Shown piece after piece: positions 49,773 to 59,209 of a stretch of 62,527 nucleotides of DNA. The notes under the pieces were generated by a model that was not told the origin of the DNA, made no database searches, and was given only the letters and a program-made list of their open reading frames with translations. This DNA is from CAZDKO01 sp964506075 [NCBI: uncultured bacterium]. GTDB lineage: Bacteria; CAZDME01; JAYEMH01. The first letter of the stretch is position 1; the number at the start of each line of letters is the position of its first letter. Position numbers and translations under genes: made by a program. Location: the NCBI GenBank assembly GCA_964506075.1, contig CAZDKO010000005.1, positions 1-62,527 on the forward strand, written 5' to 3'.

Positions 49773-50375
49773 TTAAAGTTCTCTGATTGTCGTTTGCCGG
49801 CGGCATTTAGGACACAGGATACGGAAAGAATCAGCCCGCTGCTGGGGAGATTCAATCGGAGGAATTTCTTTAACCTCGCATAAATCTTTCTGGGAGGTAA
49901 ACATTAAAAGAGGGTTATTATAGGCATACGGACCTAATTTTTTTACTAACCAGCGAAGATGGTCTCTGGCGGTAATCGGTTCGCCGCAACAATCACAATA
50001 AATAAGTTCTTTCTCAATTTTAACCCGCGCCTCTTTCCGATTAAAAGTAGCCAGGTCATACTTTCCGGTTAACCTGACTCCTTTTTCAGTGATACAATTT
50101 ACCTGACATTGTCCACAAAAGATACAACGGTCAAGGTGTATTTCTATCCTTCTCTTACCACCCTTATTTTTAATTTCATCAATTACTTCAATAGCCCGGG
50201 CCGGGCAAACCTGACTGCAGGCCTGACAACCGACACATTCTTTTTCATCAAATTCAGGTTTACCTCTAAACCTTTCCGGAGGAACTGAAGGTTCAAAAGG
50301 AAATTTAACCGTATAAGGACCTTTAAAAATTGCCTTTAAGGCCTCTTTTAATTCCTTGACTTTAGGTAGTTTCAA
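49773..50375 (-). CDS. Ferredoxin-type hydrogenase subunit, HycF/MbhN/NuoI-like (200 aa)
   Basis: Two [4Fe-4S] motifs (CVGCQACSQVCP and CIFCGQCQVNC) lie in the first half. The C-terminal half has two further CxxC pairs (CDCC and CPKC) that suggest a zinc ribbon. It should carry electrons between the soluble donor and the NuoB-like subunit. The start is TTG overlapping the upstream stop, with GGAG nine bases before it. Confidence 0.87.
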   Translation of the reverse strand: MKLPKVKELKEALKAIFKGPYTVKFPFEPSVPPERFRGKPEFDEKECVGCQACSQVCPARAIEVIDEIKNKGGKRRIEIHLDRCIFCGQCQVNCITEKGVRLTGKYDLATFNRKEARVKIEKELIYCDCCGEPITARDHLRWLVKKLGPYAYNNPLLMFTSQKDLCEVKEIPPIESPQQRADSFRILCPKCRRQTTIREL

Positions 50376-50698
50376 GATTTTTCTCCTTCATAATCATCAC
50401 AGACACTCTTTTCCCACAACTTAATTCCCGAAATATGAGCCGCTCTGGATAAAGCGTGAGCGGCCGTAGGAGAAGTCAATAAAATAAAAGCGATACACAA
50501 TAAAGCTTTAATTCCGGCAGCCGATAACCCATTTATAATAAAAACACCAAACATTATTCCACAGGTCCCCAGAGTTACAGATTTAGTCGCCGCTTGAAGA
50601 CGGTTATAAACGTCGGGAAGCCTGATTAAACCGATACAACCAAATAAATCAAAAATGACTCCCACAATTATGAATATCATTCCGACAATCTCTTGCAT
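50372..50698 (-). CDS. mnhG: Mrp-type antiporter subunit G-like (108 aa)
   Basis: Three transmembrane helices are apparent, with the family segment DLFGCIGLIRLPDVYNRLQAATKSVTLG at residues about 17-44. It is part of the Na+/H+ translocating arm of the complex. It overlaps the ferredoxin gene by 4 bp. Confidence 0.9.
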   Translation of the reverse strand: MQEIVGMIFIIVGVIFDLFGCIGLIRLPDVYNRLQAATKSVTLGTCGIMFGVFIINGLSAAGIKALLCIAFILLTSPTAAHALSRAAHISGIKLWEKSVCDDYEGEKS

Positions 50699-50701
50699 TT
50701 T

Positions 50702-51037
50702 CTATTCCTCAAATCCTTTCTTTTCCAAATATTTCGATAAAGCCAAAGTAGCAATAAAACTCTGTAAAGCCCAGGCAATTCCAATATCTATATACCAGGC
50801 TCTCCCGGTGGAAACGCTTAATATAGCGCAAAATCCAACTACAACAATACCAAGGATGTCAACAGCAACAACCCTATCCGGAGCGGTCGGACCGGCTATA
50901 ATCCGGAAAAGACATAAAAAGCAAGCCACCATTAATATGAAGAAGCACCGGGTTAAAAAAGACACCGGGCTAACAAAAATCAAAACCATAATACTAATCA
51001 GCGTAATTAAACCTATTAACCAGCGCAGATATCTCAT
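50702..51037 (-). CDS. mnhF: Mrp-type antiporter subunit F-like (111 aa)
   Basis: Three transmembrane segments are apparent, with RIIAGPTAPDRVVAVD, the hallmark of MnhF/MrpF proteins, at residues about 45-60. The N-terminal helix pair is slightly longer than in typical 90-residue members. Overlaps the E subunit gene by 4 bp. Confidence 0.9.
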   Translation of the reverse strand: MRYLRWLIGLITLISIMVLIFVSPVSFLTRCFFILMVACFLCLFRIIAGPTAPDRVVAVDILGIVVVGFCAILSVSTGRAWYIDIGIAWALQSFIATLALSKYLEKKGFEE

Positions 51038-51528
51038 TCAAATATCCTCCTGAGGACCCGTTCAAATTTCTCGATGATTAGCTTGGTCGTTGTCTCTATA
51101 TTCCTATCCTTAACGTCAATCCAGTGAACGTAAATATAGCCGTTTACCCTATCCACGTCAACACTCATAGTGCCTGGGGTAAGAGTGATGGAATTAGCCA
51201 GGAAGGTTAAACCGGTATCAGATTTTAAATTGGTTTTAACTTTTACAATTCCGGGATTAATCGGCATTCTGGGATGAGATACTCTGAAAGCCACATCAAT
51301 ATTAGCTTTAAGGCACTCCCAGGTAAAAAGTAAAAGGTAATACACTGACCATAAATAACGTCCCGGATGTGTAAATAAATGCGGCCTTTTTACAAATAAG
51401 TCCCCCGTTAAAGAGGTAACAAACGCGGCAACTATTATTCCGACTAAAAGATTCTGCCAGTTAGGAGGCCAGGATAAACCCATCCAGACCAAAAGCCCCA
51501 AGAAAAATAATACTATTCTACTTCCCAT
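51034..51528 (-). CDS. mnhE: Mrp-type antiporter subunit E-like (164 aa)
   Basis: Two or three hydrophobic segments lie in the first half, then a soluble tail with the LANSITLTPGTMSVDVD segment that defines MnhE/MrpE. The gene abuts the D subunit gene. Confidence 0.9.
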   Translation of the reverse strand: MGSRIVLFFLGLLVWMGLSWPPNWQNLLVGIIVAAFVTSLTGDLFVKRPHLFTHPGRYLWSVYYLLLFTWECLKANIDVAFRVSHPRMPINPGIVKVKTNLKSDTGLTFLANSITLTPGTMSVDVDRVNGYIYVHWIDVKDRNIETTTKLIIEKFERVLRRIFE

Positions 51529-53018
51529 TATTGCACCGCCTTAAAAACAACCGTCGCGTAGCTAGAAGCTCTTAATAAAACATCGGCCGCCGGCTTTAAA
51601 AACCAATCGGCTACACCCGGCACAAGAATTATTCCACCCAGTAAACACACCAGCGCTAAAGAGAGCATAGGCAATCTCATTATCCAAGGAACTTCTTTTA
51701 TTCCTTCTACCTCTTCTTTAATCTTACTGAAAAAAGCAAATTTTTGAACCTTCATAAAAGAAGAAAGGGTCAAAATACTCCCGGCCACCGCGCAAAAAGC
51801 ATAACCCAAACGATTAGCCTGAATACAAGCGAGAATAATGATAAGCTTACTCCAGAACCCGTTAAAAGGGGGAACCCCGGAGATAGAAAAAGAAGCAATC
51901 AAATTTGTATTTGAAGTAACCGGCATTTTCTCCCTTAAATTATTCATTTCTTTTAGGTCTCTCGTCCCGGTTGAATAAACGATTGCTCCGGAGTTTAAAA
52001 ATAACAGCGATTTAAAAACCGAGTGATTGAATAGATGAAATAACCCTCCCAGAATTCCTAAAGGTGTCCCCAAACTTATCCCTAATATTATATAACCAAT
52101 CTGACTGATAGAATGATAGGCTAATAACCTTTTTAAATCCCATTGTCCGATGGCTAAAAACACCCCGGCCAATATTGAAACCGCACCTAAAAACATCAGA
52201 ATTGATAATATTTGAGGGGTAGTTCCCAAAACGTTAAAAAAGATTCTTACCAGCGCGTAAACACCCAGTGCTTTTATGAGCACCCCTGAAAGCATGGCCG
52301 ATATTGGAGCCGGCGCTGAGGGATGAGCATCCGGAAGCCAGCTGTGAAAAGGTACTATCGCCGCCTTTAAACCAAAACCAACCATAAAAAGCACCGTCAC
52401 AAAAGCCGTTATTTCCCCTCGACTTTTTTCTAAAAGACGCTGGGCCATATCAGCCATATTTAAAGTAGAAGTGTAACTGTAAAGAATAGCAATCCCCAGA
52501 AGAATAAAAATTGAAGCCAGGTTCCCCATCACCATATATTTAAAAGAAGCCTCCAGCTCTTCCTGCTCAGTGCCAAAGGCAACCAAGGCGTAGCTGGCGA
52601 TTGAAGCAATTTCTATAAAAACAAAAAGGTTAAAAAAATCTCCGGTTACCACCACGCCGTTTATGCCGGCTATCATAAGAAGCAGCAGGCAATAAAATTT
52701 CGGTTTAGCTGTATAATGCTCCATATAACCAATGGAATAAAGAGTAACGAAAAAGGCAATGAGATTAACGGTCACCAGCATTAAAACAGTCAGACTATCC
52801 ATAACTAAACAAATACCGAAAGGCGGCCCCCACTTACCAAGTGTATAAACAAGGACGCCGGAAGATTTGACCATAAATATCGCGTAAAGAGAAAAAACAA
52901 GTAATACGGCCGAAGTTAAAGCAGCCAGGACATCCGTTATCTGTTTCATCTTTTGCTTAAAAAGAGAAATTATAAAAGCGCCGGCTAAAGGCACAGCCAC
53001 GAACAACGGTAAAATCAT
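51528..53018 (-). CDS. mnhD: Proton-translocating antiporter subunit, MnhD/NuoN-like (496 aa)
   Basis: About fourteen helices. The quinone-oxidoreductase/Mrp core motifs are complete, including a Lys in VGFGLKAAIVPFHSWLPDAHPSAPAPISA and a later His/Lys channel (LKRLLAYHSISQIGY). Such subunits translocate H+ or Na+ across the membrane. It is distinct from the second antiporter-like subunit at 54364-56190. Confidence 0.93.
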   Translation of the reverse strand: MILPLFVAVPLAGAFIISLFKQKMKQITDVLAALTSAVLLVFSLYAIFMVKSSGVLVYTLGKWGPPFGICLVMDSLTVLMLVTVNLIAFFVTLYSIGYMEHYTAKPKFYCLLLLMIAGINGVVVTGDFFNLFVFIEIASIASYALVAFGTEQEELEASFKYMVMGNLASIFILLGIAILYSYTSTLNMADMAQRLLEKSRGEITAFVTVLFMVGFGLKAAIVPFHSWLPDAHPSAPAPISAMLSGVLIKALGVYALVRIFFNVLGTTPQILSILMFLGAVSILAGVFLAIGQWDLKRLLAYHSISQIGYIILGISLGTPLGILGGLFHLFNHSVFKSLLFLNSGAIVYSTGTRDLKEMNNLREKMPVTSNTNLIASFSISGVPPFNGFWSKLIIILACIQANRLGYAFCAVAGSILTLSSFMKVQKFAFFSKIKEEVEGIKEVPWIMRLPMLSLALVCLLGGIILVPGVADWFLKPAADVLLRASSYATVVFKAVQ

Positions 53019-53021
53019 CTA

Positions 53022-53357
53022 TTATCCTTTCAACTTATTTATCTTGGTTACGTCAAAAGTGCCGTATTTATCGTAAAGCCTTATGGCAATAGCTACCATT
53101 AAGGCCGTAACTGCCAGACCGATTACAATGGAAGTTAGAACTATTGCTTGAGGCAGAGGGTCAACCATGTTTTCAATAAGCTGGACAGGATCGTGCAAGG
53201 GTGCCCGGCCTCTGGCGCGATAACCGGCTATCACGAAAAATAAATTCACGGCATATTCCATAATAAGAAACCCGATTATAATCTTAATCAGTTTCTTTTT
53301 AACGACTACACAATAAATTCCAATTGAGAATAGAACAAAACACATCAAATAGATCAT
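53022..53357 (-). CDS. mnhC: Mrp-type antiporter subunit C/NuoK-like (111 aa)
   Basis: Three helices with the acidic residue in the second helix (LIMEYAVNLFF) and the PLPQAIVLTSIVIGLA segment shared by MnhC and NuoK. It has a GGAGG ribosome site and overlaps the B subunit gene by 4 bp. Confidence 0.92.
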   Translation of the reverse strand: MIYLMCFVLFSIGIYCVVVKKKLIKIIIGFLIMEYAVNLFFVIAGYRARGRAPLHDPVQLIENMVDPLPQAIVLTSIVIGLAVTALMVAIAIRLYDKYGTFDVTKINKLKG

Positions 53358-53803
53358 TTTCGGTCGCCTCCGATTTTAAGAAGTATCAAAACTATAAAGA
53401 TGGCGAATAATCCGGCTCCCACTTTACAGCTAATGGCGATATTACATAAAGGAATAATTCCGGCGCTAAAAATGTGAAAAGGCTCTCCCTTATTCTTAAA
53501 GAAATTGAAAAAGAAATATCCCCCGACAAATCCCAAAAGAGCAATTCCCAAAAACATAATCGCTCCGATACTCTCTAAAAAAGAAGCCCGGGTCTCATTT
53601 AACTTTTTAAAAGTGGGACCTGAACCAAAAGCCAGCAGCACATTGATAAAAGCCAGAGCAATCATTACCCCTCCGGCAAATCCTCCGCCGGGACTGATAT
53701 GTCCATGAAGAATAATGTAAAAACCAAAAATAAGGATTAAACCGACCGTAAGTCTGCTAACAGTCTTGACAATAAAGGTCATTCCAATCTTCTTACTCTT
53801 CAT
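53354..53803 (-). CDS. mnhB: Mrp-type antiporter subunit B-like (149 aa)
   Basis: The ATG at 53803 is preferred to a TTG at 53821; GGAAGG lies about ten bases before it. Four helices, with the family segment GFYIILHGHISPGGGFAGG near residues 32-50. It overlaps the gene encoding the D/E-type subunit by 11 bp. Confidence 0.9.
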   Translation of the reverse strand: MKSKKIGMTFIVKTVSRLTVGLILIFGFYIILHGHISPGGGFAGGVMIALAFINVLLAFGSGPTFKKLNETRASFLESIGAIMFLGIALLGFVGGYFFFNFFKNKGEPFHIFSAGIIPLCNIAISCKVGAGLFAIFIVLILLKIGGDRK

Positions 53804-54356
53804 TCTTGTTTTTCCTTCCAACCTTTCTTAAAACCACAAAAACGCCAATTACCGCCGTAAAAAGAACGGTCGCTTCCCCCAGGGTATCAAAAGCGCGGAA
53901 ATCTAAAATGACCGAAGATACCAAATTAGTTGCGCCGGTCTCTTTTAATCCTTCTTTGATATATTCACTTGAAACTTTCATCAAAGGTTCGCCAAAGGGG
54001 GGTAATTCCCTGAGTGCCTTCCAGGAAAAAAACAGAAACAACACAATAAAAATACAAATTAAAACCAGCTTCAAGATTTCTCTTTTCTTCTCAAGCTTGG
54101 TCGTATCTCTTCTTATGGTTGCCCCGACCAGTATAATCAGACAAAGAATTTCTACCACTATCTGGACAATAGCTAAATCCGGCGCCTTAAGAAGAAGAAA
54201 AGCCAAAGATAAGCCTAAGCCTACCGCCCCAACCGCAATTACCGAAGAAAAAAGATCCTTCATTCTTACGGCCGCTAAAGCTCCTATAATCATAAATAAC
54301 AGAAGCGGATAAAGCTCAAATCCGGTATCTAAAGTAACAAAATTAAAAGTATGCAT
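53793..54356 (-). CDS. MbhD/MbhE-type antiporter subunit (DUF4040, 187 aa)
   Basis: The first ~85 residues match the DUF4040/MbhD segment (GALAAVRMKDLFSSVIAVGAVGL, then LLKAPDLAIVQIVVE), equivalent to the C-terminal part of MrpA. The last ~70 residues (LVSSVILDFRAFDTLGEATVLFTAVIGV) correspond to MbhE. The two are fused here, completing the Mrp set. Confidence 0.9.
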   Translation of the reverse strand: MHTFNFVTLDTGFELYPLLLFMIIGALAAVRMKDLFSSVIAVGAVGLGLSLAFLLLKAPDLAIVQIVVEILCLIILVGATIRRDTTKLEKKREILKLVLICIFIVLFLFFSWKALRELPPFGEPLMKVSSEYIKEGLKETGATNLVSSVILDFRAFDTLGEATVLFTAVIGVFVVLRKVGRKNKNEE

Positions 54357-54363
54357 CCTGTTT

Positions 54364-56190
54364 TCACCTTAATAAAATCAAAAATATAGCCGCCATGCCT
54401 AAAAAACACCAGATCAGATAAGTGGATAATATCCCGGAATGGATTTTCCTTAAACCGGCGCTTATCCAGAAAACCAGATTTTTCCCCTGTTCGTAAACAT
54501 CAAAATATTTTGCTTCTGCGGCCCGGTAAATTTTTTTAAATATCTTAAAATCTTTTATAGTTTCATAAAAATCTACACCCGTTACTCTATTTTCAACATC
54601 AAGCGTTTCTCCTCCGGTATAAGCTTCATCTTCCCGGGTGAGGCTGAATTTTCCTAACACATAAATTATAAAACCCAGAGCTAACCCCATAATAATTAAA
54701 CCCGTGGCTAACGGCGCATCCCAGAATCCCATAAGAACAGTTTCTTTGCCAACGACGGGATTGATAAAATATCTCAAAGGAAGCCTGAGAGCAAAAATCC
54801 CGAATAACAAGCATAGACCGGCAAGAATCATCATCGGTACAAACATCGTCCCGTTAACCTCTTTAACATTCGATTTATAACCGGGATCAGACTGGCCTAA
54901 AAATACCGCGTGAATGATTTTCATAAATGAGGCCAGGGTTAAAGCACTGCCGAATACCGCCGCCGATAACCAGATAACCCAGAACTTATCTCCCTGCGTC
55001 CCTAATTCGATTATGCCCTGATATATTAACCATTTGGAAACAAAACCATTAAAAGGGGGCACCCCGGAAATAGCCAAGGCGGCAATAAAGGTAGAAATAA
55101 AAGTTATCGGCATAAACCGCGAAAGACCCCCCAATCTGTCCAATGAAGTCGTCTTGGTTTCTATTTCAACTCCCCCGGCCGTAAAAAATAAACATGATTT
55201 ATAGATGGCGTGATTCAGCATATGGAAAAGTCCGCCGATAATACCGATGGGAAGACCACTGCCCACGCCTAAAATCATATAACCGACCTGGCTGACGGCA
55301 TGATAAGCCAGTAGTTTTTTTAAGTCGTGCTGAATTAAAGCCATCATCACCGCCGCAATGATAGTCCCCGCTCCAATAATCATCAACACGTAAAACATAG
55401 AAGAAGCAATATCAATCTTAAAAATATCCAGGCAGATGCGGGTTAAGAAATAAATTCCCAGAAGCTTATCCAGAGAAGCCGGCAGGAAAGCCATTACCGG
55501 TGTAGGTGCAACCTGACTTGAATCAGGAATCCAGGAATGTAAAGGAATTGCTCCGGCCTTGGCTAAAGCCGCCGCCAGTAAACTTAAAAAAGCCACTATC
55601 AACACCGGTTCATTTAAGGGTAAATTTAAATCCATTAGAGATAAACTTCGACTTTTAACCCAAATAATACCTAAACCAAAAATCAATAAACAGTCTGCCC
55701 CACCGACAATAATAAAAGATTTTTTAGCGGCCGTAGATGCCTTTGAACCGCCTAAACCGATTAAAACGTATAGAGTCAACCCGGATAATCCCCAAAAAAT
55801 TAAAAAAAGCAGACTGTTTTTCGCCAGAAGAACCCCCATGGCCGCACCCACGGTTAAAAGAATGTAAGCATAATATTCATTAAGCCTGGGTATATTTTTC
55901 ATATAGCCCAACGAATAAAAAACGGTCAGTACCCCAAAAAGACCGATAAAAGGTAAAATAAATCCGTTTAAATTATCCAGATGTAAATTAACTAAAGGGA
56001 AAACCTCCCAGATAAAATCAAGAGGCCTTTTCAAGAATAAAACACCGGCTAACACAAAAGTAATCAGAGTCCCTAAGAGCGCGATGATTTCACCGGTAAC
56101 CCTGGCTTTCTGCGGAATCAGAAACAAAGAGATTAACCCGCTAACTAACGGCAATATAAAAGATGCAATTAATAATGTGGAATTATCCAT
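54364..56190 (-). CDS. NuoL/HyfB/MrpA-like membrane subunit (608 aa)
   Basis: About fifteen or sixteen helices with the antiporter core (ALAKAGAIPLHSWIPDSSQVAPTPVMA and LKKLLAYHAVSQVGY). A C-terminal extension past residue 500 includes a lateral segment and a final helix. With the 51528 gene it gives the complex two ion-pumping subunits. It abuts the large-subunit gene. Confidence 0.9.
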   Translation of the reverse strand: MDNSTLLIASFILPLVSGLISLFLIPQKARVTGEIIALLGTLITFVLAGVLFLKRPLDFIWEVFPLVNLHLDNLNGFILPFIGLFGVLTVFYSLGYMKNIPRLNEYYAYILLTVGAAMGVLLAKNSLLFLIFWGLSGLTLYVLIGLGGSKASTAAKKSFIIVGGADCLLIFGLGIIWVKSRSLSLMDLNLPLNEPVLIVAFLSLLAAALAKAGAIPLHSWIPDSSQVAPTPVMAFLPASLDKLLGIYFLTRICLDIFKIDIASSMFYVLMIIGAGTIIAAVMMALIQHDLKKLLAYHAVSQVGYMILGVGSGLPIGIIGGLFHMLNHAIYKSCLFFTAGGVEIETKTTSLDRLGGLSRFMPITFISTFIAALAISGVPPFNGFVSKWLIYQGIIELGTQGDKFWVIWLSAAVFGSALTLASFMKIIHAVFLGQSDPGYKSNVKEVNGTMFVPMMILAGLCLLFGIFALRLPLRYFINPVVGKETVLMGFWDAPLATGLIIMGLALGFIIYVLGKFSLTREDEAYTGGETLDVENRVTGVDFYETIKDFKIFKKIYRAAEAKYFDVYEQGKNLVFWISAGLRKIHSGILSTYLIWCFLGMAAIFLILLR

Positions 56191-57380
56191 TATTTTCTTT
56201 TACTCTTTTGTAAACTATAGGTTTTTTCCTGCGATAAACGGATTAAATCTTCTCCGTTTAACGTTGTCTTACCGGTATTTACGTCAATCACTACCGCTCT
56301 TTCCGTACAACAATAACAGGGGTCTACCGCCGCTAATATTATAGCGGCATCGGAAATAGTCCCTCCTACGGCCGTTATTTTATTGGTCGCTACATTCATG
56401 TAACTGGGCGCCCTGACTTTATAACGCATCGGCCGATTGGTACCGTCGCTGCGAATATAATGAAAAACCTCACCCCGGGGCGCCTCGGCGCGCCCGATCC
56501 CTTCTCCCGCCGGCAATTCTTTTATCTTGGCGTCAATTTCTCCGGCCGGCATTTTATGAAGACATTGCTGAATAATTTTAACCGATTCCGTCATTTCCCA
56601 GATTCTTACCATCAACTTGGCAAAAATATCTCCATCCGGATGGGTTATTAATTTCCAGTCAACTTTATCATAGGCGGCATAGGGGTCATCCTTACGAACA
56701 TCAATAGCGACGCCTGAAGCTCTGGCTATCGGCCCCAAGGCCCCGAACCGAAAACAATCTTCTTTGCTTAAAATGCCTATCCCCTTTGTCCTGGCACCAA
56801 TCACCGGGTCATCGCTAACCGCTTTTTCAAACATATTGATTATCGGTATTAATTCTACCATCTGTTTATTTATCCAGGGGATGTCATCTTTATCAATATC
56901 CTGTCTGACCCCCCCAACTTTCATCATGGCATAACTCTGTCTATTACCGGTAATTTTCTCAAAAATATCCAGGACCGGCTCCCGATATTTCCAGGCCCAC
57001 ATCCAGACGGTGTTGTATCCCAGAAAATGCCCGGCCAGTCCCAACCAGAGCAGATGACTATGAATCCTTTCCAGTTCGGCAATAATTGTCCGGATATATT
57101 TTGCTCTTTCCGGGATTTCAATCTGACCCAAATCCTCCATAGCATTAACTGCCGCAACCGGATGGCTGGTGGAACAAATCCCGCAGATCCTCTCCACCAG
57201 AAAAACCACCTGGTCGTAAGATTTTGATTCAGCTATTTTTTCTATCCCTCTATGGTTATATCCAATGTGAATATCCAGGTCAACCACCTTTTCACCTTCT
57301 ACATAGAGTTTAAAAAATTCTGGTTCCTCCTGTAGGGGGTGATAAGGACCAATGGGAATAACCGTCCTCTTTGCCATCAA
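56190..57380 (-). CDS. Group 4 [NiFe] hydrogenase large subunit (396 aa)
   Basis: Both nickel-binding motifs are intact: RICGICSTSH (Cys66/69) and DPCYCCTER (Cys355/358). Complex I NuoD proteins lack them, so this is a hydrogenase. A 35-residue tail follows Arg361 and is the predicted target of the HycI-like protease. It sits in a complex-I-like membrane assembly and should interconvert H+ and H2. Exact subgroup not assigned. Confidence 0.93.
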   Translation of the reverse strand: MMAKRTVIPIGPYHPLQEEPEFFKLYVEGEKVVDLDIHIGYNHRGIEKIAESKSYDQVVFLVERICGICSTSHPVAAVNAMEDLGQIEIPERAKYIRTIIAELERIHSHLLWLGLAGHFLGYNTVWMWAWKYREPVLDIFEKITGNRQSYAMMKVGGVRQDIDKDDIPWINKQMVELIPIINMFEKAVSDDPVIGARTKGIGILSKEDCFRFGALGPIARASGVAIDVRKDDPYAAYDKVDWKLITHPDGDIFAKLMVRIWEMTESVKIIQQCLHKMPAGEIDAKIKELPAGEGIGRAEAPRGEVFHYIRSDGTNRPMRYKVRAPSYMNVATNKITAVGGTISDAAIILAAVDPCYCCTERAVVIDVNTGKTTLNGEDLIRLSQEKTYSLQKSKRK

Positions 57381-57823
57381 TCTTTCTCCTTATAGTCTCT
57401 CCGCAAGGGAAACTTTCCTTCCGGCCAATCCTCACTCATCAAAAGTCTCCCCGAATTCGGGTGATTACGAAACTTAACCCCCAAGAGTTCCCGAATCTCC
57501 ATTTCAATCCATTCCGCCCCTTTAATAATCGGGGTGATTGATTCAATTTCAGGGGTAGGCTTGGGTAAAATTACCCTTAGAGAAATTATCAATCCATACC
57601 GGTCAAAACTAAAATGGTAAAGTATCTCTATTGCTTTAGGAGTGTCCACCCCGGAAGCAATTACAAATCTGGCCGTTAAATCAGTAAACAGAAATTTAAC
57701 CAGGTTTATCAAATCTTTTTTATCAATATCAATATAAATGCGTTTATCTGATTTATCGTCCCAGTGTAATATAACCAAATTAAATCTATGCTTTATCTTA
57801 TCGAGGATTTCTTTTTTTTCCAT
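57377..57823 (-). CDS. NuoC/HycE-N-like hydrogenase subunit (148 aa)
   Basis: Matches the 30-kDa subunit family by its late segment (SITPIIKGAEWIEMEIRELLGVKFRNHP), where NuoC proteins have the ExE-RE-D/G motif. It bridges the large and small hydrogenase subunits. Overlaps the large-subunit gene by 4 bp. Confidence 0.88.
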   Translation of the reverse strand: MEKKEILDKIKHRFNLVILHWDDKSDKRIYIDIDKKDLINLVKFLFTDLTARFVIASGVDTPKAIEILYHFSFDRYGLIISLRVILPKPTPEIESITPIIKGAEWIEMEIRELLGVKFRNHPNSGRLLMSEDWPEGKFPLRRDYKEKD

Positions 57824-57827
57824 TGAT

Positions 57828-58247
57828 TTATTTTCCTATCTTCCCCAGGGCTTTTACTACCCCGGCAATAATAGCTTCTGGTTTCGGCGGACAACCGGGA
57901 ACATATACGTCAACAGGAATTACTTCATCCACCGGTATGGGGGTGTTGTAACCATCTTTAAATATACCCTGGTCGCAGGAGCAGGCTCCAAAAGCCACCA
58001 CCACCCGGGGTTTAGGCATCTGTTCATAAATTTTTTTTATCCGGGCCGTAGCCTTTCTGGTAACCGCACCGGTAACCAATAAAACATCGGCATGGCGGAT
58101 GCTTCCGACCAGCATTATGCCAAATCTTTCTATATCAAACCGCGGGGTAAGGCAATCAAGAATTTCAATATCACAGTTATTACAGGAACCGGTAGCCAGA
58201 TGAAAAACCCAGGGGGATTTCTGAAGTGCCTTTAACCTGAAATTCAT
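57828..58247 (-). CDS. Hydrogenase small subunit, NuoB/MbhJ-like (139 aa)
   Basis: Cysteines for the proximal [4Fe-4S] cluster are in place: GSCNNCDIEI (two), GACSCDQG and VPGCPPKPE. It passes electrons between the ferredoxin-type subunits and the Ni-Fe site. Confidence 0.93.
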   Translation of the reverse strand: MNFRLKALQKSPWVFHLATGSCNNCDIEILDCLTPRFDIERFGIMLVGSIRHADVLLVTGAVTRKATARIKKIYEQMPKPRVVVAFGACSCDQGIFKDGYNTPIPVDEVIPVDVYVPGCPPKPEAIIAGVVKALGKIGK

Positions 58248-58273
58248 AAAGCAGTATTCCTCTTCTGTTTAAA

Positions 58274-59209
58274 TTAATAACCTAACGTAGCCAGGATAAC
58301 TCCGATAACCGCTAAAACAGTCATCGGTCCCCAGAAAAATTTAAGCGCCTGGTCAATTCTAACGCGGGGGTTGGTATTTTTAATAAGAATGATAATTATC
58401 AATATAGTAATATATTTACCGATGCCTTTAAGTAAAGCTAAAAATATACCTCGGGAAAAATCAAGCCCCCCCCAAAAAACAATTATCAGAAAAAGGGGCA
58501 GAATATAAAGTAGAATGGATTTAGTTAGTTTAAACACCGCCAACGGTGCCCCGGAATAATCTATTAAAGCTCCACCCATAATTTCGGTTTCGGCTTCCGG
58601 TAAATCAAAAGGCACTAAAGCAAGCTTGGCCTGGACACACATCAGCGCCACTATAAAAGCCAGAATCCCGGAAGGATTTTTTAAAAACATTCCGTGGCTT
58701 AATTGAAAGTTTATCAGGTCACCCAACCTGATACTTCCCCCTTTAATAATAGCCACCAACATTACCAGAATAAACGGAAGTTCATAAGCCATAATTAACT
58801 TCATTTCTCTGGAAGCTCCCAGGGAAGCCAAGGGATTGCCCGAAGAGGCCCCCCCGATAATAATAGCCAGAGACGGTATAATCAAAAGATAAATCACGAC
58901 AATTAAATCACCGATAAAACCTTTCTGGGGGGAAAAAGTTGTTACTCCCAGAAGAGTCGCAATCAATATCACCGCGGCTAACCCGAATAAAGGGGCCATT
59001 AAAAAAGTAATCTTCCCGGAACCTCGCGGCACAATTACTTCCTTGCCCAGAAGCTTGATTATATCATAAACCGGCTGGAGCAACGGCGGTCCGACCCGCC
59101 ACTGAATTCGGGCGGTAATCTTCCGGTCAAGCCAGCTGGCTAAAAGTCCTACCGCTGAAGCAAAGAGAAAACCGGGAAAAATAAAAAAGTTAAAAATTAA
59201 AGTGCTCAT
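58274..59209 (-). CDS. Membrane anchor subunit, NuoH/MbhM-like (311 aa)
   Basis: Eight or nine helices with the NuoH segments RRVGPP-type (RIQWRVGPPLLQPVYD), the SREMKLIMAYELP motif and FDLPEAETEI. It anchors the hydrogenase module to the ion-pumping arm. Overlaps the ferredoxin gene by 4 bp. Confidence 0.93.
   Translation of the reverse strand: MSTLIFNFFIFPGFLFASAVGLLASWLDRKITARIQWRVGPPLLQPVYDIIKLLGKEVIVPRGSGKITFLMAPLFGLAAVILIATLLGVTTFSPQKGFIGDLIVVIYLLIIPSLAIIIGGASSGNPLASLGASREMKLIMAYELPFILVMLVAIIKGGSIRLGDLINFQLSHGMFLKNPSGILAFIVALMCVQAKLALVPFDLPEAETEIMGGALIDYSGAPLAVFKLTKSILLYILPLFLIIVFWGGLDFSRGIFLALLKGIGKYITILIIIILIKNTNPRVRIDQALKFFWGPMTVLAVIGVILATLGY

Noticed and set aside
56190-57380. Complex I NuoD subunit
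   Set aside because: Both CxxC nickel motifs are intact and maturation genes follow, so it is a hydrogenase.
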